A program made the position numbers and the translations under genes. Source: Carettochelys insculpta (Eukaryota > Chordata > Testudines > Carettochelyidae). Taken from it: a stretch of 64,000 nucleotides of DNA. The notes under the pieces are model-generated. The model saw only the letters and a program-made list of their open reading frames with translations. It was not told the DNA's origin and ran no database searches. The stretch spans positions 228,263,501 through 228,327,500 of the forward strand of contig NC_134137.1 in assembly GCF_033958435.1 (NCBI RefSeq), read 5' to 3'. This document shows positions 44,301 through 56,300 of the stretch, piece after piece. Position 1 is the stretch's first letter. Every line of letters starts with the position of its first letter.

Positions 44301-47300
44301 GCACTTCAATACAACAGTGATGGGTCAAATGACCCATACAGGAGACAAAGACAGGGATGGAGACATCGCACACAGGCAGTATAGAAAAGCTTTCATTGAG
44401 TACAGCACACTATTTCTCTCCCCAGGTATTTTGCTCAGTCATGGATGAAATGAACGTCACCAGCACTAACACCACTCATGGAATTAGCAAGGCTGGATGA
44501 TCAGATCTGACGAAATGGGTCTGCCCCATGAAAGTTCATCACCTAATAGATTATGGTGTTAGCCTTTAAAGTGCTACATGACCACTGGCTTGTTTTGTCA
44601 GAATACAGACTAATACACCTACCACTCTGTGACTATTAAAAGAGTTGGATGACTTGCTTGACCTTTTATGCTGATTCTTAGTCACTCTTGGAACACTGGG
44701 GAAGTTCCAGAGGATGGGAAGAAATCTAATGGTAAATGGCGAATATCAAAACAAAAAGGCAGTCCAGTAGCACTTTAGAGGCTAACAAAATAATTTATTA
44801 GGTGGTGAGCTTTTGTGGGACATACCCACTTCTTCAGACCATAGCCATACCAGAACAGTCAGGTATTTTGTTTATTTTGTTAGTCTTTAAAGTGCTACTG
44901 GACTGCCTTTTTGTTTTGATAGAACGTAAACAAACACTGCTATCTCCCTGTTACTATTCTAAATGGTGAACAGTCACAGAGAGGTAGCTATGTTAGTATG
45001 AATCTTCACAAAACAAAAACGCAGCCCTGTAAGCACTTTCAAGACTGACAAAATAACAATAATAAACTGTTTAGACAGAAATTATTTTCTTAGTGTTTAA
45101 AGTGCTACAGGACTGCATTTTTGTTTTGTGAAGAGTGAAGGGGATGACATGGGTGACTATAAGCCTTTCAGTTTGACAGTGCTCCCAGGCAAGGTAATGA
45201 TGTGGCAGATAAGGGACTTGGTTAATAAAGAATTAAAAGAGAGTAATAAAATTAAGGACAATCAACATAAATCTACGGCAAGTAGATTATGTCAAATTTC
45301 CTTGATATCTTTTTGACGAGATTACAAGTTTGGGTGATAAAGGTAATAGTGCTGATGTAATATATTTAGACTTCTGTAAAGTAGCTGACTTTCTGAATTG
45401 AAATTAGATATAAAATTAACACAGCACATCAAATGGATGAAAAACTGGCAAACTGATAGGTCTCAAGTTGTGATTCTAAACAGGGACTCATCCTCTAACA
45501 GCTGTGTCTCTAACAAGATGCTGGTGCAATCAGTTCTTGACCCTATGCAGTAACATTTTTATTAGTAATCTGGGGGAAAACATAACATCATCACTAATAA
45601 AGTTTGCAGATGACACAAAAATTGGGAGCGTGGTAAATGATAAAAATGACAAGTCACTGATTTGGAGTGATCTGCATTGCTTGGTAAGATGGGTACAAAC
45701 TATGAATTTTAATATAGCCAAATGTAAATGTATACATCTAGGAACAAAGAATGGTGACCATAACCTGTATGGGAGACTGTGCCCCAGAAAGCTGTGGTCT
45801 GAAACAGATTTGAGGGTTATGCAGGATAGTCAGCTGAACATGAGCTCCCATATTTCAGGGGCAAAAATGTGATCTTTGAATGCATAAACAGGGGAATCTT
45901 GAGTAGGAGCAGGGAGGTTATTTTACCTCCTTTTGTATTTGGCACTAGTGCAACCATTGCTGGAATGCTGTGTCTAGTTTTGGTCTCTCCAATTCAAGGA
46001 GGAGGTTGATTAAATTGTGGAGGGTGCACAAAAGACCCATGAGACTAATTAAAGGATTAGAAAATGTGCCTGATAATGATAGAGTCAAGGAGATTGACCT
46101 TTTTAGTTTAACAAAAATAAGATTCTGGGCGATTTGATCAGTCTATAAGTCTCTACATGTGGAACAAATAATTTTACAGAATTTTAGCCAAACTGTCAAG
46201 GTAAGTAAGGAAGTGTCTACAGATACTGTGTTGCCCTAACCACACCAACATAAGCCCTATGGCTCTCATGGAGGAGTTATGTCATCAGTGTTGTAAAGGG
46301 CACTTACATTGGCAGGAGCAAGGCTGTAGTTCACAGGTGGCCAATAATTTTTGATGGAGGGGACACCCTAAGAATTTGGAAAGTAGTCAAGGGCTGCACT
46401 CTCCCAGGATATTAATGGAGGAGGTGCAGGGTCTTGGAAGGACTTTGGGTACAGGAGGGAACTCTGGGTGGGAGACTGGGGTGCCAGAGGGGTGTGAGTT
46501 CTAGGAGGGCGTTTGGATTGGGGAGGGGAATCTGACCTGGAGCAAGAAAGTGGGGCATGGTCAGGGAGGGAGTTTGGATGCAAGAGGGAGTTGTAACCTG
46601 GGACATGGGTGCAGAGGGTGTGCTCAGGTTGTGACCTGGGGCAGGAGGTTGGGGTGTGGGGGTGGTTCCAAATGCAGGCTTTAGCTGGGAGGCGCTTACT
46701 ACAGGCAGCTCCCAACATGTTCCATATTTCGCGCTGCAGCCCCACACACCGCTCAGAGGTCTTTTGCTGGTACCAGGTTGTGTGTGTCTGTGTGGCACAC
46801 CCCTAGCAGGGAGGGGAGCAGCAGGTCTCCCACAAGTACTGTCCTTGCAGCTCCCATTGGCTGGAAGGACACGGATTGCTGATGCTTTAACAAAGGCATC
46901 TTATAAAAATGCCAATCACCCTGTTAATTTAAATGGGTGTTAATAGAAACAAAAGTCCTCGTCCTCCATTGCCTGGGATCATGTGCAGACACCCAGTGCG
47001 GTGTAGCTGTACAATGCTGCCAAGTCAGAATGGTTTATACCCAAGGTGCCTTTAAAAATGTCCAAACATGGTGATAAAATCATGAGTAGACAGCTCTGTG
47101 GCAGAGCTCCAAAAGGTCATAATTAACCTCAGGGCTGCACTTGGACAAAGCACCTTTGTGCCATTCTCTCTATAGATCCTGGCCTGCCCTTGGAAGCTTT
47201 TTACTTACAGGGGAATGCAAACATGGAGGTACATAGAGATGGGGTGAGAAAGCCTGCAGCAGAGATGTTAAAGCAAGACAGAAGGCAAACAAAACCACTC

Positions 47301-50300
47301 TGGTCATCCCCGGGAAGGTACAAACCAATCCTTCTTGTCTCTGTGGGTGATAGTGACCCGGATGGGCTCTCCTCCTTTCCCCATCAGCTCTCCGGACGTG
47401 TCATTACACACCAAAGTAAAGCTGGCCAGCTGATTCTGGCGGGCCCCGTGGAGATCTGAAAGAGAGAGCAAACTCTCTTTTACTGTTCTTCCAAATGGGA
47501 CTGGGAATAGATGTGCTTGACATCAGCCAGCAGCTTCCCAGCTCCCAATCTCTACAGTCTACTTCACTCTGTCTAACCAGGATTTGACCAAGTTCCCCAT
47601 CGTGGCAGTGTCTGAGTCCTTGCCAGGAAACGTTGACTCAAATATACTTCCTGTGTCCGGCTGGCCACGCCTCCCCACAGATGGCACATGTGCCCTGATC
47701 TGAAGATGCAGGTCAGTGCTATCCCTTGATTTGTGAGTGCTACCAATCATCGTTTCAGTCCCCAGAAGAAGGGCTGCTGTAAGTTAGGCTTAGCTCTGAA
47801 GGGCACACTGTGACAGCTGAAAAGACCCAGAGTGCAAGGATGCTCCAGCTGCACCCCTTTACCCTACTACACCCCCTAAGAAAAAAGGACGATCCAAAGA
47901 ACTACAGACCAGTCAGCCTCACCTCAGTCCCTGGAAAAATCATGGACGGAATCCTCAACGAATCCATTTTGCAGCACTTGGAAGAGGGGAAAGTGATCAA
48001 GAGTAGTCAACATGGATTCACCAAGGGCAAGTCATGCCTGACCTATCTGATTAGTGTGTATGATGAGGTAACTGGCTCTGTGAACATGGAGAAGTCAATG
48101 GATGTGAGGTACCTTGACTTTAGCAAAGCTTTTGATACAGTCTCCCACAACATTCTTGCCCATAAGTTAAGGAAGTACGGATTGCATACACGGACTGTAA
48201 GATGGAAAGAAAACTGGCTTGACAGTTGGGCCCAACAGGAAGTGGTCAATCGCTCAGTGTCTGGTTGGTGGTTGGTTTCAAGTGGAGTGCCTCAAGGATC
48301 AGTACCGTTCAGTATCTTTATTAATCACCTGGATGAGGGGATGGATTGCACCCTCAGCAAGTTTGCAGATGACACTAAGGTTGGGGGGGTCAGGTAAGTA
48401 CATTGGAGAGTAGGGATAGGGTCTAGAGTGACCTAGACAAACTGGAGGATTGTGCCAAAAGAAATTTGATGAGGTTCAACACGGACAAGTGCAGAGTCCT
48501 GCACTTGGGACAGAAGAATCCCAAGCACTGCTACAGGCTAGGGACCGACTGGCTAAGCAGCAGTATGGCAGAAAAAGACCTGGGGATTACAGTGGATGAG
48601 AGGCTGGATATGAGTCAAGAGTGTGCCCTTCTAGCCAAGAAGGCTAATGGCATATTGGGGTGCACTAGAAGAAGCATTTCCAGCAGATCTAGAGAAGTTA
48701 TTATTCACCTTGACTTGGCTCTGGTGAGGCCTCATTTGGAGTATTGTGTCCAGTTCTGTATCCCCCAGTACAGAAAGGATGTGGATGCATTGGAGAAGGT
48801 TCAGCTGAGGGCAATGAAAATGATTACAGGTCTGGAGCACATGACCCATGAGGAGAGGCTGAGAGACTTGGGCTTATTTAGTTTTCAGAAGAGAAGACTG
48901 AAGGGCGATTTAATAGCAGCCTTCAACTTTTTGAAAGGGGCTCTAAAGAGGATGGAGAGAGACTGTTCTCAAAGGTGACAGATGACAGAACAAGGAGTAA
49001 TGGTCGGAAGTTACAGGGGGAGAGGTGTATGTTGGATATTAGGAAAAACTATTTCATCAGGAGGGTGGTGAAGCACTGGAATGCATTGTTTAGAGAGGTG
49101 GTGGATTCTCCATCCCTAGAGGTTTTCAAGTCCCAGCTTGACATAGTCATGGCTGGGAAGGTTTAAATGGAGCTGATCCTGCTTTAGGCAGGGGACTGGA
49201 CTAGATGACCTCCTGAGGCCTCTTCCAACCCTAGGATTCTATGTCCCTGTGCACAGTAGGGTCAGATACAGAACCACTCCACTGGCTCTACAGCAGCAGG
49301 GTTCCCCTGAGACGGAGATTTTCTCCAAGGGCTGGTTCCATTGGTTTTCCAGACCCTTGGGGCCACAGCTGGTGTAAAGAACCTGCAGCAGAGATCAGGG
49401 CTGTTGGGGTAAGTTGCCTCTCTGAGCAGGAGTGGCTTTTTAATTGCAAAGGGCTGGGACAGTGGTGGTTCCTTCCATCCCTTTCCCTGACAGAATTCAT
49501 GTGTCACAGCTCAGAGGCCAAGGAAGACAACCCTGGACTTACAAGTGTAGAAGGATCACCAGATTGCTTCAGGAAATGTAAGAGCAGTTCTTTCCTCTTC
49601 TTTTAAAAAGCTGTGACACTAGAGGTATAGAGTGAAGTAAACCTATAGGGTAGGGACAGCCTAACTGCTGCCTAGGACAGCCCGCTAGCCCATATTTAAC
49701 ACAGAGACAGGGGCTGAAGATGATGTCCCAGTGCACAACATGATCATCTATTCAGACCAAGACAGCATTGCACAGTGGGAGCTGTCATCTTGGCAGGCCA
49801 AGCTTACATCTGCAGTCAACACGCGAGAGGATGAATGGAATCAAGAACTTCTCTTGTTAAATCTAGTCCAGGGTATGAGTAACCCAAAGTTCCTGCTCTC
49901 TCACAGATGCTCTGTGGCCTGCATGAAATGCGTCTGACCGCCCCACAAAGTTCTTGGTGGGCAGCTGTCTACGTTATGATCTGCACTAACTGGTTCCCCA
50001 GTTGTCGTTTTCAGCAGAGGCCAAGGACTATCCGTACCAAGGAGACTGAACTGCCAGCTCAGCCACAGAGATGGTCTGCGCAGTTCAGTGATGAGAGACA
50101 ATGCCAGGAGGCAACAGGAAAGAAGTCTGACCTACTACTGCATGCACTGTACCTATATCCTGGATAAACTAGGGCAGTGGGGCCCACAGCCACTGTGAGC
50201 ACTGGAGCAAGGTGGGAGGGTGCCTGGCTCCATGCCCCTTCAAGGAGAGGGGCCAAAGGTGGAAGGGATGGGGCCCAGGGCAGTTGGCCCTTTGTGCTGC

Positions 50301-53300
50301 CTGGACCGCAGCTCTGGGTCCCCCTTCCCTCTCCCTTGGAGCTGTATGGAGCAGTGCTGCGGTGGCACTTCAAAGCGACCTACAGCACTGGACGCCTCTG
50401 CTGCCAAAGTAGCAGCAGAGCAGCTGGAGCTCCAGGCCCCTTTGGAACACCGGTCCCCCTCCTCCCGTCGACGGGCCTGAACTACGGTCTTCGGTATCTA
50501 GGGCTTCTGCAGAGTGGCTATGCAGCTGCTCAGTTAATCAATGTCATCAGTGCTACGGGCTTTTAGTACTCACCCCAATCCCTCCCACTTTTATTTGATC
50601 GCCGGTCAAACAGAATGGAGTTGTCCCCATACCTGCCCCTTGCAGGACACACTTGGCTGGATCAACGGCCCGACTGAGAATGGTCCCAAACACCTCATAG
50701 CCGCAGCACTGGCCGGCCTCCTCCTGGGGAGAGAACTGGATCCCATCTTCTGCTGCCAGGTGGATGTTATAATCCACTTTGTTCAGCTTCCTCAGCCGGC
50801 TCATCACCACCCTCTTGGTGAGAAGGATCTCCAGGTCTGAGCCACAGGTCAGCAGGCGCTCGGTAAACTCCACCCCAGTCCTCATGTCCATCAGCAGCTG
50901 CTCCAGCTGTGCCTTCTGTAAGTGCAACAGAGTTTCCTTCTGCACCTTCAAGTCTTGCAGCTGCTTTAGCAGCCGGTCCCGATGCTCTTCAATTGCCTTT
51001 ACGTACCCATCCGCAAACGTGCGGATCTCCCCAGCCACTGCCTCCACATGCCGGCTGACAGCACTGCCAACTCCTTCAATGTGGCGCAGGGCCCCCTCCA
51101 GGGCGCCCACGTGCAGCTGGGTACTCGTCAGCAGCTCCCGCATGGCATCTCCATGCTTGTGGACGACACTGGCAGCAAAGTCACACTGATGCTGCCGGTG
51201 CTGGCCCACCACACAATCCCGGCACACAGGGTGGTCACACTGCTCACAGAACAACGTCAGGTCCTCGGCAGGGTGGGAAGGGCACAGGATGGGCTTCCCG
51301 GTCTGGCTGTAGCCCTCCAGGTCCTCTAGGCTCACCACAGCATGGGAAGCTGTTTTCTTCTGTCTCCTAGAAGGAAGTATGAGAGAGAAAGCTGGGCTCA
51401 CCCACATGCGGCCTGCAGATTCCTACAGAGCAGAGGATGACGTCCTCACACACCGTGACAGGCAGGGGCTACAATATATGATACTGCTGCTTGCCTCAGA
51501 AGATGGCCATGTTGCATTACAGAAACTTTAATGTCCTCGGGTTACATCTCCATGTAGAAGAAGATGTAATCTGCAAACTGACACCCTTTATGCTAATTAA
51601 TCACTGGATCCCTGGATGCCGACAGTGCTGTTCTCAGATGGGAGAACCAAGGGGTGGCTGTCACACCCTTAGTGCAAACTGTGTCTCTTTACAGAGCCTG
51701 CCAGAAACAGGGCAGCTGCAATGACCCCCAGAGCCCACTGTGATGAGTAGAGCAAGAAGGGGGTAGGTGCCACCCAGTGAGGACCAGCAGGCAGTGGCAC
51801 GGAGTAAGTTTGCTCAGTCACTGCCTTTTCCACGGATGAGGAGGGAATGTCAGGCTACTACCCTGTCAGTCTGGCTCTCTTCCAGAAGCCTTTATTCACT
51901 CAAACAGAAACTTGTATACTCCTGAAGGGGAAATGGGAAATCAGGGTCAGGAAACAGCCAAACAAGGATCTGTACCAACATATCAACGTAATAAATATTC
52001 TTAAAGCCATCTCCCTTTAGACGCAGTGCTTGTTCCTGCTTAGCCCAGCTGAGCTGGGGTCAGGGCACATCTCTTGGGGACATCCAGCTGACAGGCCAGT
52101 ACCTCACACATGGCAAAGCTCTCTCAAAGTTGTTCTATTTTATGCTAGCTGCCAACAGGCCCCAGGGACCATTTAACAGCTGGGGGGATCCACAGACATT
52201 AAGTCCTGGCAGTGCCTCCTTCCACGGCCCATATTCCTACACCAACAGGCGTGAGCGTCGGAGGAGAAGATGGCTCTATACCACCCAAGGATTCTCTGAG
52301 GCAGGGGGAATGCTGCAGGAGAACCGTAGGACAGCTCTAGAGCTGCTTTGCACCTCCTGAGCAGCACAAAATTGCCATAAGTCAGGGCCTGGCGCTCTCA
52401 GACATTTTCCTCATTCCTCAGTGAGAACTCTGCTCTTGCTCCCACTTGTGTTTTGCCTGCACAGGTGTCACACACCATTTGTGTAACACACCCCACACAC
52501 ACCTCTCCCTGGATGTCACCTCTGCCAAAATCCCTCACTGGTACACCAAAAAGGATGGCAATGGCATGCCCATCTTCCCAGAACTCCATGGGCTGCCTAG
52601 GACCCAGTTCCCAGCGGTCTTCCTGGAGACTGAACTCACACCTCTACAGATGGGGAGCAGCTTCACCGATAGTAATGGAGTGACCACAGTGCAAAAGTGG
52701 TATCAATAGATGAGACTGGAGTCAGGCCACTTCAGCTAGATTCTCTACAGCCTTGCACCTAGGACAGCTTTTTACATCAGTGTGAAGAGCTGCCATTCTG
52801 GGGCTCCATTCTTCTCTGTGCAGCATCTAGTGTAGTCAAATTAGGTGTAAGGTGCTACTTGTACAGAACAGTAACACTCTGGCCTGGTGTCACTGGTTGT
52901 AGAAAGCGCAGGGTGATGGGAATCAAGCCCCTGTCACACAGGTATAGGTGTCTACACATGGGCAAGGCAACAGAGAATCTGGCCTGATTCTTGGTAGTGC
53001 AAGGGACACTTTGGCTACGTCTACACGTGCCCCAAACTTCGAAATGGCCATGCAAATGGCCATTTCGAAGTTTACTAATGAAGCGCTGAAATGCATATTC
53101 AGCGCTTCATTAGCATGTGGGCGGCAGCGGCGCTTCGAAATTGACGCGCCTTCCCGCTGCGCGGTGCGTCCAGACAGGGCTCCTTTTCAAAAGGACGCCA
53201 CCTACTTCGAAGTCCCCTTATTCCCGTGAGCTCCCCTTATTCCCCTTATTCCCGTGGGAATAAGTTTGGGGCATGTGTAGACACGGCCTTTGTGTTCTCC

Positions 53301-56300
53301 AAAGCTGTCAGGATGCTTCAAACAAGAAGAAAACAGGCCCAGAGCATGACCCTAGTATGGGGAACTTCCCTGGCCAATCCAGGGGTGCCAGAATGGCTCT
53401 AAACCTGGTCCTTTTCTAGTCCCCTCCAACTATGTGCATGCTCCAGCTGGCCACACAGATCTCATTTCTCTTTCTACTTGTAGCACTGCACTTCGGTCTC
53501 CTCACACAGCTTTACCACCACAGATGCAAGAACCTTCTCTGCAGCCAGGGCTGTCCTTAGGCACATGCACAGTATTCAGCTGTGAAGAGCACCACCAAAT
53601 TTGGGGCACCGCTGTGCTCCAAATTAAGTAGTGCCCTATGCTGCTTAGTGCCGCCTAACTCAAGCATCCCCAATGCCTCGTCCTCCAGCTCCTGCTCTGC
53701 CTCTTAGCCCAGGTAGCCCAATCCCTTAGCCCTACCTCCACCTCCCTAACCCAGTGGCCCAATCCTTCAGCCCCTGGTGTATCTCCTGGCCCCAGTGACC
53801 AGAATCCTCCAGACCCTCAAATTCCCTGGTTCCCCGCCTGGCTCCTCCAAGCCTCTGCCTCCACTCCTCTGCTGCCCGGATCCAATGGGATGAATCCCCT
53901 GGCCTCCTGCCTTCCAGCCCCAGAGGCCAAACACTTCAGCCACCGGCCAAGCTCCCCTAGTCTCTCAGCCTCCCACTCTGCCACCCAGCCCTGTGGCCCC
54001 AATCCTCCAGCCTGCAGCACTGGTGGGCTGCACCACTCACTCTTCCGCCTCTTCCCCCACCAGCCTCTCTGCCATGTTCCTGCTCCCATAGCCCTAAGCA
54101 CAGTTCCTCCCTGCAGAGCAGCTGCCCTGCTCCCCAGCAGGGAGGTTCAGGTGCTCAGGCTACACTGTGCACCAGAAGTCATTAGCACGGCCTGTCTGCA
54201 GCACCTACAACTCTAGCAGCCACCTGGTGCTTCTGTCTCAACACCTCTCCAGCTCTTTTCAAACCCCATCTGGCACTTCTCTTGTCTCCCCTGCCTCTTT
54301 GCGGTCAGCCTCAGTAGGAGGTCCCAGGACTTGGCCCAATGGAAGATGGATTGCCCTCTCTCCTTCAGAGCTGGGGTCCCTCCAGGGAAGGGCTGGGCAA
54401 GAGGCAGAGAGCCATTGCCCTGGCAGCACCTGATCTGGGAACAGCACACTTCAGTCTCCAGGGCTGTCAAGCTCTTATTTTTCTGCTACTCTACATTCAC
54501 TTAAATGTGAAATAAACAAACGTCTCTTGGAGCAGTTACCAAAGTTTGGACTTATTGACTGGATGGTGCCTCTCGACCAGATCAGCCTAGGCAGATAAGT
54601 GCAGCACCCCCCCACCGTCAACTCTGTGGTTTGTCCCTACCTGGGACAGTATGTGGACCAGGAAGTATGTGGACCAGCTCATGAAGGAAATAGCCAGAAC
54701 GGGCTAGGCACTGCAAACAGGAAGATATACAGGCCAGATCACCACAGTTGTTCATTAATTTGGGTGTTTCTGTTTTTGGCAGCCCAGCTGAGACAGCCGT
54801 GGCTTGACATCCAAGGATACTGAGAAACCACAGCTCCCATTCACTTCAGTTAGAGTGGTGAGCGCTCAACATTTCCAAAAAATCAGGCTCAAATCAGGCA
54901 CTCAAAACCTAAGTGAACCCTTCTGGCCGAAGAGTTTACCATGCCTAAGTGCACAAGTGACACCATACATATATTACAAACGGTCATGGAGTTTTAATGG
55001 GGTGTGCTACCTATGGGCTGTCTGCCTGGGGTACCTCCTCCCATACCTGTGGGCTTGGCAGCAGAAGGGGCAGAGGCTGGCTTTGCAGGTGGCACAGTGC
55101 TTCACGGCTTCCCCGTCCGCACAGAGGTCACACAGCATTCCTGCGCCTTGTGCCTGCCTGGACTCCAGCAGCACCTCGTTCATGGTCAGGTGGTCAGTGG
55201 TCAAGTCATAAATACCACCTGGTGGCAAATCCACCTCGGTGTCACAGATGGGACAGAGGATGCTGAGCGGTGGCTGACGATGATCCTGGAGCCACGACCC
55301 ATCTGAGGTAGAGTCTGAGTCCTCCCCCTGGATGCTGAGCACTGAAAAGGGTTCCAGCTGCTCAAGGCAGGCCAGGCAAAATGAGTGTAGGCAGGGCAGG
55401 ATTTTGGGGGAAGAGAAGAGCTTTGTGCACAATGGGCACCTCGTTCTGGCTAAACCCCTGACCTCACCAGGGATTTTGGCCATGATTCCAAGCTGCCGCT
55501 GCTGCTCCTACAGGTGGGCCATCTTCTGAAATTCAGATTCTGGAATGAAAATAAAATCTATTTCACAAAAATCAAATGCAGAGAGAAATCTCTGAGCTGC
55601 AATTTATTTGCAAATTTGACTTCATTAACCAAGGATTAAACAGAGACTGGGAGTGGTTTGCCCCATACAAAAGGAGCTTCTCTGCCCTAGGTGTTAACAT
55701 CTGCAACTTAGACTCTGACAATGGGCCATATCCCCCCGTCTTATTTGACTTGTTTTTTCCTCTTTGGATACATACTACTGATAATATCGAAACAAAAAAG
55801 CAGTCCAACAGCATTTTAAAGACTAACAAAATAGACTAGCATGGCTATCTCTTATTTTGTTAGTCTTTAAAGTGCTACTGGACTGCTTTTTTGTTTTGAT
55901 AGTGTACAGACGAGCACGGCTATCTCTCTGTTACTACTGATAATGGGCCTTTTCCACTCTGACTGAATAGACTTTGTCAGCTCTGGCCCTCCACTCTTTA
56001 AATACCCTTCTGAAACTGCCACCCCACACTCACTCATGCATCTGATGAAGCAGGTCTTTGCCCATGAAAGGTTATGCTCCAAAATATCTTAGTCAGTCTA
56101 TAAGGTGCCACAGGACTTCTTGTTGTTCTATTTCATACAGTAAATGTACAAAGAGCGCCAGGGCTGACATGAAAGAGCACCTCTCACAGCACAGCTGTGT
56201 CGCACTACCAACCATTCCAGCTGCAAGTGTAACCTGTAACTGCCAACAAATGGAAGCAAATCTGACCTCTAGAACTTCCTACCTAAGCCTCCGCCCCTTG

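Larger units (their letters stand above)
43690..47325. other. TRIM45 intron 3
   Basis: Holds three PLE tail units (44500-44640, 44744-44959, 44985-45130), a degraded CR1 (45130-46200) and a short CTACAC-like remnant near 46210-46330. The GC-rich stretch at 46380-46870 has overlapping ORFs without domains. Confidence 0.65.
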
